DNA of 64,000 bases from Neodiprion pinetum (GCF_021155775.2 NC_060234.1:12265871-12329870); one strand, 5' to 3'; positions 12,444-25,451 are shown, counted from the first letter of the stretch. Notes: a model not told the origin generated them from the sequence alone. Made by a program: numbers and translations.

Positions 12444-12541
12444 GTTAACTAAAATTACGTTTTCTTAATTGACCGATCACCAAGAATCTATAATATATTA
12501 CATACGAGGTCGAGAATTCTTATTCATCTCACATATTATAT

Positions 12542-13438
12542 TTGATATCAGCAGTTTAAGCTTGACCTGCATAGAGTAGTTTATATTTGATCCGTCAGGT
12601 AGCGTATCTGAGTGGATGATTTCCCAATTATAAACGTGAACCTTGAAAGGGGTGAAAATTTGGGTTTGAAATGCAGCCACGGGAAGCGATAGTGCTGCGA
12701 AGATAGGAGGTGGAGATTTACACGTCATTCTTGGCTTTTCGTCTTTGTACGTTTTCCAAAAATTTTTTTATTGTGATAAAAATCAGCGTCGTAAGGTGTA
12801 CTGATTGATTGCCCTACATTATATCTAAGCAGGTTTGGAAAATGGTATTTTTTAAATACATATGCTATTTTCAATACTTTATTAAATTGTAATTTACGGA
12901 TTGAATAAAACGAGCATGAACGTGAAGTTAAAATTCATATATTGTCATGTGTAAGGGTTAATAAAAATCAGAATTAAATAAATTAGGCAGGGCAGAGATG
13001 GCTTGTTGGGTTTCTAATATTATTTTATTTCGAGTGGTATTTAACAAATATCTCGTGTCGTCAATAGAGCACGGGGTTTCGCGTCGAACGGTCGACACAC
13101 AGTAAACAACCCATACACCCTGACGCGATTACGAGGCGAGCATCGTAACACTTATCCCGACGCTCACAGTTCGGCCTTTCCTAATAAAAGTCCGTCTCGA
13201 ACGATATTGAAATTCCTCTTTTCGATAACACAAGGATATATACATTTTTTTTTTTTTTTTAGTACAATAGTATTCGTCAGCATACAGCAATATTTTACAT
13301 CCTTCAAAATTTGTGTACAACTTATCTTTCACGCAGTGCACGTCAAACTATAAACATAATTTTTTATTTATTCGCACTCTCATCTTTGCTAGTACTCGGA
13401 ACCTTGCGAGAACACCAGGACCTCATATTCATTGCTTC
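12542..13438. other. Non-coding stretch, possible Gypsy 3' LTR
   Basis: No gene recognised between the Penelope-like insertion and the end of the Gypsy pol. For an element read on the minus strand the 3' LTR should lie here. A segment from TGTCATGTG (about 12953) to CGTAACA (about 13152) has plausible TG...CA ends and contains AAATAAA on the minus strand, but I found no second copy near 24.2-24.5 kb. A T15 run occurs at about 13247. Confidence 0.35.
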
Positions 13439-16400
13439 CTAGGTACCACAATATGGTAGTTGCGAAACCTGATGGTTTTCCACATCCGCGACAACATAAC
13501 GATCATTTCGCAATACCCTAATTACTCGATATGGACCCTTGAATTTGGGAATTATTTTGTGAGCTGCCGCTGCTGTGCTGTCAAAGTTTTTTATCATTAC
13601 GTAGTCATCTACCTCATATTTATGCACTCCTTTACGTTTTTTATCGAAATTCTTCTTGTTATAATCCTGAGATTTTTCTATTCTCTCAGCCGCTTTCGCT
13701 CGCATTATTTCTAAACCGCGCGTTTCATTTACAACGGTAGACTCGACATAGTTTTTCATTTCGTCAGGAATTTTTCCCCGCTTATTAATACCAAATAAAA
13801 GCTTTGAGGGCGTTTCACCCGTGGATTTATCAATCGAGTTATTTAAGGTGAACTCGACGTCGTCTAGAACTTTGTAACAATATTGACCAGATACATTGTC
13901 AATTAATTTTCCAAGCATGGTACCTAATACTCGGTTAACCCGTTCGACTTGGCCATTGGCCTTGGGTGAAGCCGTCGCAATTTACACATGTCTAATATTA
14001 TTTTTGCAACATCTGCATGGAAAGTCCATTTTTATGCACCATTTACAAGCACCGAAAGTAGTCTTTTATACACATGTGCGGGAAAAACTTTCGTGCATTG
14101 CTAGGGGTGTGAGAAAAAAACCTTCGCACATTGCCGGCAGTATAAGATAAACCTTCGCACATTGATAGCGGTGTGCGAAAAAGACGGTCGCGCTTTTATC
14201 CACAGTTGCGCATTTCGCAAACAGCTGCACTAGTGCCACCGATGGCATAGTTTGTCACTCTTTGCCGTGTTCGACATCGTCACTGAACAGACATCGTGCC
14301 GTGGTTTCGTCTAAAAATAATCGTGTATGTCGGACTTTCCATTACAGTTGTAGCAAAAAATAGAGTTCGATACACGTACGAAAGTTGGTAATGCCTATCT
14401 CGCGTGAATGCGCCACACTCGCCCTTCAACTCGTCTCCGGGCTCGTGCTGCGCCTTCACGCTTGTGGGGGCATTGCCACCTTCACGCACTAGTATCAAAA
14501 AACACTATTTCCTTGAGAAATTCGTTAAATTCGCACGATATGAAACTCGTACCTCGGTCGGAGACAATGCATTTCGGCCTCCTATAATTTACAAAAAAAC
14601 GCTTCAAGCAATCGATCGCCTCACTCGACGATGTAGTTTTAGTCGCATACAGTTGGTAAATTTTGTGAAGGAATCATTCACGACGAGAATGTGACGTTTT
14701 GCCAGTCGCTCTTTTTCTATCGGACCATAATGGTCGATGTGTACCGTTGCAAATGGCACGTTACCCTTCGGGAGACTGTGTAAGAAACCCTCAACTTTTC
14801 CCGTGATTAGCTTAAAAGCGATACACTTTAAACAATCTTGAACATAGGTTTTTACTATCTCTTTCATATTTGGAAACCAATAGGTGGACTTTATCGCTCC
14901 ACACGTCTTCTCGACCGACAAATGCGCCATCTCATCGTGAGGTTTCCGTATTACGTGAGTGACCATACCCTGCGGTACATAAAACAATAAATCCGTTCCG
15001 TCTTTTCGGTACACAAGACCGTTTCTCATTTCAAACAAACGATGTTCGGATTTTCCGAAACGTTCTCGTAGATCTTTGATTACGGGATCACGGCTCTGAC
15101 TTACCGCGAGATTAACCCCAAACGGGTTATCCTCGACGACTCACACGTTTTTCACACGACTGAGCGCATCGACATGCTGCATCCTATTTCCCGCTCGAGG
15201 TTCGACCTCATAATCAAAATTTTCAAGCTCTAACACCCATCTTGCTATTCTTTGATTGATTTCTTTCTTATTCAAGGTCATTTTCAAGGAATTGCAGTCC
15301 GTCACAACTTTGAACCAGATTCCATGCAAATGGACTCGAAATCTTCGCAAGGCGTAGATAATTGCCAGAGTTTCCAATTCAAAACTGTGGTATCTACTTT
15401 CTGTTGCGCTCGTGAGTTTAGAAAAATAGAATATAGGGTGAAATCTGCGATCAGCCTTTCGCTGGAGCAGCACGCTACCATACTCTTGTGCACTACCATC
15501 GCGATGCAGCTCAGTTTTGTCCTTCGTATTATAAATCGCCAATATCGGTGCTTCAACAAGTTTTCTTTCCAATGATTCGAATGCTTTTATCTCGACTTCA
15601 CCGAATTGAAACACCGCATCTTTTTTGCACAATTCATGTAGCGGTTTCGCGATTACTGAAAACCCTTCAACGAATTTCCGAAAGTACGAGCTCATTTCGA
15701 GAAAACTCCTAACACCTCGTACATCTTGGGGTGGGGGATATCGTGTTATTGCCACGATTCCATCTTCTGTTGGACTAATTCCCTCTTGAGAGACTTGATA
15801 TCCCAAATATTCGATTTTTGTAAACAAGAATTTACATTTGTCAACACGGAGCGCTAATTTACTGTTTACAAGCGTCGTGAGAACAGCCTCGAGTATGTAA
15901 AGACTTCGTTCGATGGACTTTGTAGCGACCAAGAAATCATCGTGGTACGCGATCACGTCACCGCGAACGATAAATTCTTTCAAAACTTGATTAATCCATC
16001 TTTGGAACTTCGGTGGCGCCCCTTTAAGCCCAAACGGCATTATTACGTATTCGAACTACCCGACAGGTGTAACAAACGCCGTATATTTAATCGAGTCTTC
16101 GGCTACTGAAATATGGTGAAACCCGTCTTTTAAGTCGAGCACCGTGAAATACTGTTTACCTTGCAATACATCGAGTTGATCCTCAATGAGAGGGAGGGGA
16201 TAATTATCCCGAAGAGTCAATTCATTCAGAGTTCGATAATCAACACACATTCGCGTCTCTCCATTTTTCTTTTTAACCAATACAATCGGTGAAGCGTACT
16301 CTGACTCGCTCGACCTAATGATCCCCTTTTGCAACAATCTATCCGTTATCTCACACACTTACTCTTTCTCGCCGTACGACAATCTTCTAGGCGCGAAATG

Positions 16401-17713
16401 GAAAGGCTGCTCGTTAGTTAATGTTAATTTTAATTCCGCTTTTACTTTTGGTTCTTCCGGGCGAGCGGGTTTCCGAATATTTTTCCCGAAAAATCTGTTG
16501 AACCTGCTTTTGTGTTTCGATCGGTATCGTGTGATTTATAGTCAGCGTATCGGCTTCGTCCTCTCTCGGTAAGGAAACATCAATATTTGCTATATTCATG
16601 ACCTCGATCTTGTACTCGTTTGTTGTCAACTCTCTTAGACCTAGACCTAATTGTTTCATGATATCACGACCCAAAATTACACACGATACCATCGTAAAAT
16701 CCGGGACAACCATCAAACACGAATTTCTTATCTGTTTTCCGTCTACTTGGATATCGAGATAAACTATACTGAGAATTACCAAACTACTGCTATTAATTCC
16801 CCGGAATTTGTGAGAATAATCATCGGTATTTTCGATCGCATTGCTCGGAACGTAGCGCAATTTAATAAAACTAATCGGACTTCCAGTATCAAACAAAGTC
16901 AATAATTCAAAATTTTTTTTCTGTTCGTCTGAGTACATTGTATACAAAACATTTCTACAATACTCGTCGTCTTCGACGGGTGCTGGATACACGTTGTTGA
17001 CGGGAGCTGGCTTATTCGGACACTCCCTCGCATAATGCCCCGATTTGTTGCAGATGAAACAAGTTACTTCCTACTTCGAGAGTTCAGGGCACTGCAGTTT
17101 TATATGCCCGTCCTTACCACAGTTGAAACATTTCCGTGTTGCGCGATGTATCTACTGCGATCCTTACTCCCCTCAGTTCTGAACGGCGCGGCGGAGTGAA
17201 ATTTTCTCGAAAGCTGCCAAGCGTTATCGTTGAATCCTTGCATTCGAGCTTGATCCTGTAGTCGCATATCTGGGATTCCTTCAATGATGTATTCAACGAT
17301 TTCATCTTCCGGTACACCAATCCGATTGGCCAATATTATTTGTTCGTAATGATAAACATGGAATGTCTTCCCACTTTTCCACTGCCTGTTCTCAAACTGT
17401 CAGCGAAGAGTAACTCTGTTTGAACGATGGTCGAACATCGTTCGCATTTCTGCCAGTAATCTTTCAAGATCCATCTCGATATGTTCAGGTTTTGAATAAA
17501 ACCAGTCGGGTGCTTTCGCTTTCAGTTTTGAACCCACTAGTATTCGATTCGAGTGGTCGTCTGAATCGTATGAGCTCTTTAATAGATTCAGTTGTTTCTC
17601 CCAATTCGAGAACGTATTCGGAGCTCCGGAAAAATCGCTCAATAAGTCCTTGGGCTGCCTCTCACCCACTGCTGGACCAGCACCTGCACAAACTAGCTCA
17701 AGTTCTCTCTGAG
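13439..17713 (-). pseudogene. Gypsy (Ty3) LTR retrotransposon gag-pol, broken
   Basis: Read right to left. Gag (from 17713) contains YIIEGIPDMRLQDQARM, then two CCHC knuckles near 17035-17135 (CFNCGKDGHIKLQC and CFICNKSGHYAREC). Protease follows with LFDTGSPISF (about 16890). The reverse transcriptase lies at 16358-15600 with YHDD in the active site, then RNase H ending in HVDALSR, then integrase with HHCC and DRGTSF motifs (15038-14510) and a C-terminal part at 13985-13439. In-frame stops separate gag halves (about 17400), the two knuckles (about 17067), RT segments (about 16053) and RNase H from integrase (about 15139). A frameshift lies near 14670, and about 510 bp of foreign DNA split the integrase. 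The 5' end of gag is displaced to 24193-24152 by the BEL insertion. Dead as an element. Confidence 0.85.
13985..14500. mobile_element. Small insertion inside Gypsy integrase with degenerate tandem repeats
   Basis: Integrase coding sequence stops at about 14500 and resumes at about 13985 on the minus strand, just before the conserved glutamate segment (KANGQVERVNR). The intervening DNA has three imperfect units of 31-33 bp around 14090-14185, each starting CTTCGCACATTG or a variant. No protein is encoded. The mobile family is not recognised. Confidence 0.5.
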
Positions 17714-17935
17714 TGTTCGTGAATGTTGATGGGTCGATCCGAGAAGTATAATGAAGGAATTCGTGCACTTTATATTGATAATAATAACTTTAATAAGAAA
17801 ATAATGGTAACAATAAGATCGCGCGTGATGTACTCGACGCCATGTTTTTTCTTTTCTATCAGTCGTCGGTTTTTGCTTCGCCGCGAGTGGAGCTCACGGG
17901 GAAAAACGATGCCCGCGAAGTTCGGTGCTCGAACA
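17714..17935 (-). repeat. BEL/Pao 3' LTR
   Basis: 222 bp, TGTTCG...CGAACA ends. Matches the LTR at 23932-24151 with roughly 94 percent identity by eye. The internal side continues TCCCGCCGGCC, like the position just inside the LTR of the second BEL element at 50948. Confidence 0.85.
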
Positions 17936-18029
17936 TCCCGCCGGCCTTGACAATACGTACTTGTCAACAAGTAAAAATAAAACAAAAGAGAAACAAACAT
18001 AGAATAATCGTGCTTACAACTAATACATG

Positions 18030-21000
18030 TCAAATCCTATGTCTAATCGTAAGCAGGGAGAACACATATTTTTGGCAGACTGCGTTGGGTAATTCCGTTG
18101 GAGGTTTTTCACTGACTACACAGACGCGTCCGTCTCGCCCTGGATGACACTCGATGACGCGTCCTATCTTCCACTGAAGTGGAGGCAGTTTGTCGTCTTT
18201 TAACAGAACGAGACTATCGATTTGTAGCTCGCTATTCGCGTTACGGTCCCTCCACTTCGATCGTGTTTGAAGTTGAGTCAAGTATTCGCGGCTCCAACGC
18301 GCCCAAAAATGTTGTTGTAACTTGATCAAAAGTTGATATCGCGTGAGCCGATTGGAAGAAATTTCTTGTAAATCGACTTGCGGTATCGCGGTTAAAGGCG
18401 CACCAATTAAAAAATGCCCGGGCGTGAGTGCTGACAGATCGGAAGGATCGCTCGACATCGGCACTAGCGGTCGCGAATTTAGAATCACTTCGATTTCCGT
18501 GAACAACGTATATAACTCTTCGAACGTCGATAACGCTTCGCCGAGAACTCTCTTCAAGTGCGTTTTTGCAGATTTAATTCCGGCCTCCCATATTCCACCC
18601 ATGTGTGGAGAATACGGCGGAATAAAATGCTATTGAATTGAGTTGTCCGCAGCGAAATCGATAACATTTCTCTTATGAGCTTCGGTTTGGAGTAATTTCG
18701 CTAGTTCTTTGAGTTCATTGTTAGCTCCTGTAAAATTGGTTCCATTATCGGAGTACACGTGGGCGCACTTGCCACGTCGTGCTATGAATCGCTTAAGAGA
18801 ATTAAGGAACGCTACAGTTGTTAAGCCGGAGACCAATTCCAAGTGAATTGCGCGCGTTGCGAGACATACGAAGAGACATAAATATGCCTTGTCTGTCTTA
18901 TTCCTCGAGAATTTGATTCGGAACGGACCGCCGTAGTCAACCCCTACATTCAAAAATGCTCGAGACGGGTTGACCCGAACGGAAGGAAGGTTGCCCATGA
19001 TTTGCTGCAATGCTTTGGGTCGAAATCTGAAGCACGTAACGCATTTGCTTAAAACTTGTTTAACTGTGGATCTCGCCGAAAGTATCCAAAAGGTTTCGTT
19101 AAGAGTACCTAAGAGTGCTTGCAACCCCGCGTGTAAATTTCTGAGATGAGCATCGCGAATTATAAGACGTGTCAACGCGCTGCTAGGCGCAAGAACGATG
19201 GGAAATCCTTGTGCGTAGGGCAATTCTGTTTCTTGTAGTCTTCCTCCAACTCTTATGAGTCCGTCGACGTCGATGAATGGGAGTAACGATGCGAGCTTGC
19301 TGTTTGTGGGTACCGGAAGTTCCTCACGTAGGTTGTGGATTTCTCGTGGGAATTGTTCCGATTGGCTGATCGCTATGACGGTTTTCTCGGCTGATTTGAG
19401 TTCGTCGACCGAAAGAGAACCATTTCTGCGTTCTGTCACGTGTCGTAAGTTGTATGCAAACCGTGGACAGTAGGCGACAACACGTTTTAATTTGCGTAAC
19501 GAGGAAAATCTGCCTAGTAAATCAAAGTCGTTGACGATGGCAGTGAGAGACGAAAGACCTTGTTTTGCTTCGAGCAATGTAGTATCGATGACGTCTTCAT
19601 TTTGGATTTCCGTACTTGAACCATGATAATCTTCCACGGGTCCCAGCAACCACGCTGGGCCGATCCACCACAGCTCGTGTGTTCGCAGCTGATCGGGCGT
19701 AGTTCCACGGGAAATCACGTCGGCCGGGTTTTCTTCTGAGCGTACATGTTGCCAGCGTGCTTTGTCTGTTAACTCGTGAATCTCTGCCACCCTGTTGGCG
19801 ACAAATGTCTTCCACTGACACGCCTCGCCTGCGATCCAGCTGAGCGCGATTTTTGAGTCTGACCGGTAATATTTCGTGTCGACTTGGAGCGTAAACGCTT
19901 GTGTTATTTTTTGCGCAATTCGCGCGAGCAGAACAGCGCCGCAAAGTTCAAGTCTTGGGAGACTGACGTTCTTGAGTGGAGCTACTCGTGATTTCGCACA
20001 GAGTAAGGGTGTCGTATATTGATTGCCTTGTGAACAAAATCGAACGTAGATACAAGCTCCATAGGCTGCTTCCGAGGCATCGCAGAACCCGTGCAGTTCG
20101 ATTTTCGTGGGCTCTTGGCACACGACTGCACGAGGAATCGAGATTTCGTTAATAGCCGTTAAATGCGTGTGATACCTTTTCCATGCTTCGTGTAAGTCAT
20201 TTGGCAGCGACTCATCCCATCCTATTTTTAGCTTCCAAAGCTGCTGCAAAATAATCTTTGCTGAGATGTACGCTGGACCGATCAAACTTAGTGGATCATA
20301 GATTTGAGAAATCGTTGAGAGAATATTCCTTTTCGTGGGTCGCGAGCTGATGTCTCCGAGTTTTGTACGATACCGAAAAGTGTCATCTCGGGGATTCCAA
20401 ATCAGTCCGAGTGTCGTTACTTCTTCACCGATGGGGCGCTCGGTGTTCCCATCGTCCTCGGGTGATGCGTTCACGATCGATGGCACATTTGAAACCGATT
20501 TGGACAGTGAAAATCCACCGGACAGCAGGACCCGCTTAAGCTTTTGCTTCGTCATCTTGAGGTTAGTCACGTCGTCACAGCCTGTCAGCAGGTCATCTAC
20601 ATAAAAATCCCGCAAAATGATATCGCTGAGTTCGGGAAATTCTTCTTTGCAATCGTAGGCCAGCTGGTGCAGACTGCGTATGGCGAGAAATGGCGCGGTA
20701 GCTGTGCCGTACGTCACAGTGTTAAGTTTGTACTCTTTGATAGTTTGTTGGGAGTCGGCACGCCAAACAATTCGTTGGAAATCTCGATGGTCCTCACAAA
20801 TTTTTATTTGACGATACATCTTTTGAATATCTGCGCTCAACACGTACTGATGCTGTCTAAAACGTGCGAGAATTGCGAACAGATCTTGCTGGATCGTGGG
20901 TCCAACTCTGAGAATCTCATTGAGTGATTTCCCGGACGTTGTTTTACATGATGCATCGAAAACCACCCGCAATTTTGTGGTCGTGCTCGACTCCTTCGCT

Positions 21001-23289
21001 ACACAATGATGAGGGATGTAGCAATGAGGTTTGTCTATCGTTTTTTCCGTGTCAGAAATCTCCGTCATGTGTCTGAGAGCAATGTATTCGTCCAAAAAAG
21101 CTTCATATTGTTTTTTCAACTCGGGCTGTTTTTCGAGTTTGCGATTCAGAGCGCGTAGGCGTTTGATCGCGATGTCCTTCGACTCACCGAGTTGCTCCGG
21201 ACTCTCGCGGAATGACAGTGCGACTGTGAAACGCCCATGTTCGTCTCTGTGGTGCGCTGCTACGAAATCTTCCTCGCAACGTAATTCTTCTTCAGAAAAA
21301 TGTTTCGTTGGCTGGTACTCTTCAATGCTCCAAAAACGCTCGATTTGCTTGTGCAGTGTTGTTTCGGTTGTGAAACAGCAAATCGCCGATCGCGCGTTTT
21401 CCGACTGCGTTTTTGGAGCCGCCATTAAGCCTCCGACGATCCATCCAAGTTTGGTTTTGTGTAGACGCGGTTGATTTCGACTGACAATGTGTTGCCCTAC
21501 ACACAAGAGATCCCAAAACACGCCGACACCCAGCAGCACGTCAATTTCACCTGGAATGTTGAATGAAGGGTCAGTGAGCGTTATGTTATCCGGAATTCGG
21601 AATTCTTGAGTGCGTATCATTATCGTGGGTAACGGTTGCGTAATATTATCGATGACGAGAAACGGTAATTCAATTCTGAACGCGTTTACTCGAGATTTAA
21701 TCGTTGCATTGACCGATTGCTTCGTGTGAGCCTGACTCAAATTTACGCCTGAGATTGACACGTTTTCGGAACGTTCTGGCGGCTGCAATCGGCTAAGTAA
21801 CGCCTTAGTGAGAAAATTTGATTGGGAGCCGCAGTCCAACACCGCTCTGCATACATGAGGCTCGCCAAATCTATCTTTTACAAGTATTAATGCCGTTGAC
21901 AACATCGCACTTGTCTTGTTCGTTTGCACGCTTGACAATGTTACATTATTCGAGAGCTCGCCGCTGTTCGACGGTCCTCCCGACCCGGTAGTCGATTGAT
22001 CACTGTTCGAGTTGTTCTTGGGATGAAACTCCTCAATGTGAAGAGCCGTGTTGTGTCTTTTTCCACAATGTTTGCAATTACTCGATCGACATGAATCTGC
22101 AGTATGATTTTCGCGTAAACAGTTAAAGTAAATCTTTATACGTTTGACTTCGCTCCACTTTGCTTGCGTATTGAGTCCCTTAAACTTCGTACAGTGATAA
22201 ATCGAGTGTTCACCTCCGCAACTCGGACACGTTTTTGTATCGTTCGAACGTTGCTCGCCTTTACTGCTAATACATGCAATTGACTCCTCGGCTTTCTTTG
22301 ACGCGTTCGAGGGTTTTACTGGTTTACCGGAAGTTGATTTTGCGGGGTGAAGAGTCTCCAACATTGAACAATGCTGCGTTAAGAAATCAGTGAGCGAGTT
22401 TCGCGTTGGAACTGTTTCGTTATTGATACCCGCTTCCCATTTTCGACGCGTGACAGGATCGAGCTTCGTGGTAATCATGTAAATAATTAAGCTGTCCCAA
22501 CTATCAACCGGCTGACCGAGGATCTTGAGAGCACGGAGATGCTTTAACGCGTTGTCCACAAGCCTGCGCAATTGAGTTGCCGATTCTTTCTGATTTGACT
22601 CGAGACCGAACAATGCCTGATCGTGATAATGAATTAACAAACGTTTGTTTTCGAATCTGTCTTTGAGCAATGCCCACGCTTCTCTGTAATTTCCCGCGCT
22701 AATCTCTAACGACTGAATGACTTGACTCGCAGTTTCCTGCAGAGAAGACCGCAAATAATAAAATTTCTGAATATCCGTTAGATTTCTGTTTTTGTCAATT
22801 AATGCGTTGAACGTGTCACGGAATGGAAGCCACTGAACGTACGCTCCATCGAATTTGGGAAGACTGAGCGTCGGAAGCTTTATATTTGATACGGTACCGA
22901 GCTCGTCGTCGTCATGCTCGACTGACGGTGTACGTTGCCTACTAGTGCTCGCCGTCGGAGGCGGAGCGTGAAACCTTTTGCCCATTGCGACCGTCTTGTA
23001 ATACGCGTTTTCAAATTGCTCGCGCTTCTCGATTTGAGCCTCCGTTTCATCGATTTCTTCCATACTTGACTGCGTGATATTAAACGTCTCCTACAGATCG
23101 TAGACTTTCTGAAGTCTCGCTTCCACCTCTGTCGGGTCTGCTTCACCTAACCTTAAACCCGAAAAAGTAGTCTGAGTGCGCGTTAGCTGACTTTTAATAG
23201 TCGCTATGCTTTTTTTTAATTGAGTTAATGACGCCGAAAGAGTTCGTGGTCTTATTTTTCTCCTTGGCGGGTGGTGACCTCAGAGTCAT
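18030..23289 (-). pseudogene. BEL/Pao gag-pol polyprotein, few lesions
   Basis: A 1477-residue open frame runs from 23063 to 18630 and resumes after one stop for 190 more residues (18602..18030). In order: DUF1759-type gag; Cys knuckles (residues about 278-334, CPSCGGEHSIYHC); A17 Pao protease with LDCGSQSNF (about 408); reverse transcriptase with YVDD (about 821); RNase H with IELHGFCDAS (about 989); integrase with an H...CVTC zinc motif (about 1311), D in VGVDYGG and D in YSDNGTNF (about 1439). The E of the integrase triad (GGIWEAGIK) lies just after the stop at about 18630. Upstream of 23063 gag-like sequence continues in frame past another stop near 23090, and the probable ATG near 23289 is in a different frame. 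So at least two stops and one frameshift. Few lesions for its LTR divergence. Confidence 0.85.
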
Positions 23290-23931
23290 TTGAGACGACT
23301 CGTCGTCGATGCTGATTGTCGACTACGAAGTATCGTTGATTGCTGTCGTGTCGTTGATTCAGCTTCTCTCCTGAGCTGCGAAATATCCCGCTTGGTGACT
23401 GTGATGTCAGTGCTGGCTCACACTGGCAGCATCCACCGAAGTTGACTGCGTTGTTCAGAGTTGAGGCTGTACGACCGTGTGTCGTTAACCTCGAAACTCG
23501 ACGTTCTGCGTTGACCGCGTTGTTGAGCGTTGAGGCTGTACGACCGTGTGCGTAACCTCAAAATCCTCGATGTATTTCGTTGACTGCCCAGCACGCGAAG
23601 CGATGTCAGTCGCGCGTACGCCCTCGGCGGTAGCCGGGCCGAGCGAACGACGGTTTGACGGCCGGCCTGCGTCGTGATGATGACGCAAGACTCGTCTTTG
23701 ATGATTTGCGTCTCAATTTTAAAAATTTCACTGTACTCACTCTCGCAAGATCCCATGTCCAACTTTTTTCGTGGAATGAGAATTGCGAGCACTGCAAAAA
23801 AGTTCGTTCTTCGTAAAAAACGTGCTCGTCGTGAAGTGCTCTACACGAGCCGAGCCCCGAACCTTCTCGAAATTTCTGCCACGGTTTTCATTCTAGCACT
23901 AACTCTCACAAAACTTCGAAGGACCAAATTA

Positions 23932-24151
23932 TGTTCGTAAATGTTGATGGGTCGATCCGAGAAGGATAATGAAGGAATTCGTGCACTTTATATTGATAAT
24001 AATAACTTTAATAAGAAAATAATGGTAACAAAAAGATCGCGCGTGCTGAACTCGATGCCATGTTTTCTTTTTCTATCGGTCGTCGGTCTTTGCTTCGCCG
24101 CGAGAGGCGCTCATGGGGAAAACGATGCCCGCGAAGTTCGGTGCTCGAACA
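23932..24151 (-). repeat. BEL/Pao 5' LTR
   Basis: 220 bp, ends TGTTCG and CGAACA; partner of 17714-17935. On the minus strand it is upstream of gag and would hold the promoter. Right of it lies the displaced start of the Gypsy gag. Confidence 0.85.
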
Positions 24152-24193
24152 AGTACCGATCGAATTGCAGGGAGACCCCTTAGATTTATCCAT
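24152..24193 (-). pseudogene. Gypsy gag 5' end cut off by the BEL insertion
   Basis: An ATG at 24193 opens a short frame (MDKSKGSPCNSIGT) that runs straight into the BEL LTR. Gypsy gag resumes on the other side of the BEL element at 17713 with QRELELVCAGAG. The relation is inferred from position and orientation; the exact join is one base out of phase. Confidence 0.5.
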
Positions 24194-25451
24194 CTCTCCG
24201 AAAACGCACAGAGAAAATAAACCCAGAAAGAATGAACGACTGACCCCGAGTCACCCGACTACTTGACTGACGCGGCCTGGCCCGCGCTATCTCCTCCACC
24301 TTCATGCTCGTCTAAATAAAACACATGCAAGGACTAAACAGAGAGAGTCGGCCGCGCGACGCATGTGTTCGTATACACGCGCGAGCGACCGTTCGTGCCT
24401 GGGCACCTCTGACTATTCGTTCGACCGAACACAATCCAAAAACATTTAGGAAACGAATATGAAAGATTGTTATTCGTAAATTCATGCATTTCTGCACGTG
24501 AAAACATAATGTGAAACCACGTTGTATCCGTGCAAAATTTCGAATGGGCTGTAACTAAAAAATGAAATTTTGACAAGCAGGATATTTATATGTGAGGATT
24601 GATTTGTAATACAAAAAATGAAAAAATGGCCTGCACACAAAAAAAAAAATTCTTGAATCAAGTGATGTATATTGTCCATTCAAGAATATGTGATATTTTT
24701 GATTAAAAAAATAGCATATTCTTGCTTTAAGAAATGAAATATTCTTGAACCAAGAATAGTTTTTTTTGTATAACATTATTGTGAAATAGTTATAAATGAA
24801 AGAAAAAATATACAAATATGTACAGTAAGGGGGGCCAAAAAAATCGACTGTTTTTTTTTTTCACTTTGTACTCTGAAAAGTTGGTTGGTAGAGACCTCAA
24901 AAACATTCTCTCCAAGTATGAGCTCTTAATTTTAATAGGAAGGTCCTCCGCCTCGCAGTTTTCTATTTTTTTCTCATGGTGAGGAAGAAAAATACATATC
25001 TCGGTATCTACTATTTATAAAAAAAATGTGTACGACATTTTCGTAGGAAATTGAATTCTCTACAAAAAAGGTCTCCTACAATTTTTTTGTATACCTCACT
25101 GTTCAGAAGATATTCACCGTCAAACTTCAATGCACACTATTTTTAACAGTTTTTTTGTTAATAATTCAAACAATTTCAATTTAATTCATGAGTTTCGGGA
25201 AAATTTGTACAAATTGCAGTTTCTGTCGTCGAGCAAGTCTGCAGTCTACTATTTCTGGCAAAAGGCAGAAATGAAAAAAGTCGGCCAATTTATTTTCTAT
25301 TTTCAATGTCCAAAAATTGCCGTCTCGAATAATTTTATCAAAGATCAGTCCTTTTGGTGTCCAAACTACGAAATCGCACCATTTCCTTTTCGTAATGTGG
25401 AGAGGACCCTGAACCTGTTGAAAATAATTATGCGATGTGATCAACTTGACT
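24194..25451. other. Non-coding, mixed repeat remnants
   Basis: 24194-24450 would be the Gypsy leader and 5' LTR by position, but no matching 3' copy was found. 24640-24780 has several ATTCTTG/CAAGAAT motifs in alternating orientation. 24830 onward (CAGTAAGGGGGGCC start) and 25040-25090 resemble parts of hAT-like TIRs, including a GTAGGAAATT segment like one in the TIR at 52.9-53.6 kb. No gene is supported. Confidence 0.35.

Larger units (their letters stand above)
11520..12526. mobile_element. Penelope-like non-autonomous insertion with inverted arms and 15-bp target duplication
   Basis: A 15-bp direct repeat TCTCACATATTATAT lies at 11505-11519 and 12527-12541. Between them, two inverted arms of about 200 bp (11520-11730 and 12299-12500) enclose a non-coding core, and a 26-bp extra tail follows the right arm. 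A long target duplication and CTGAGGA...GAAAC cores in the arms are features of Penelope-like retroelement terminal repeats. There is no reverse transcriptase inside, so it would move with help from elsewhere. Assignment to Penelope is inference; the inverted repeats and direct repeat are plain in the sequence. Confidence 0.65.
17714..24151 (-). mobile_element. BEL/Pao LTR retrotransposon, nearly complete
   Basis: Two matching LTRs (17714-17935 and 23932-24151) bound one gag-pol gene read on the minus strand. Each LTR starts TGTTCG and ends CGAACA. By eye they differ at about 14 positions out of 221, so insertion is not recent. Just inside the 5' LTR (right side) the leader reads TTTGGTCCTTCGA on the minus strand, typical of insect BEL elements. 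The element interrupts gag of the Gypsy element about 14 codons after its ATG. I do not see an identical target duplication (CTGAG on the left, AGTAC on the right), which suggests later change or recombination between elements. Confidence 0.85.

Noticed and set aside
19255..19473. Plus-strand frames over the BEL gag-pol (also 20335-20927, 21031-21474)
   Set aside because: Antisense shadows of the 1477-codon BEL frame.
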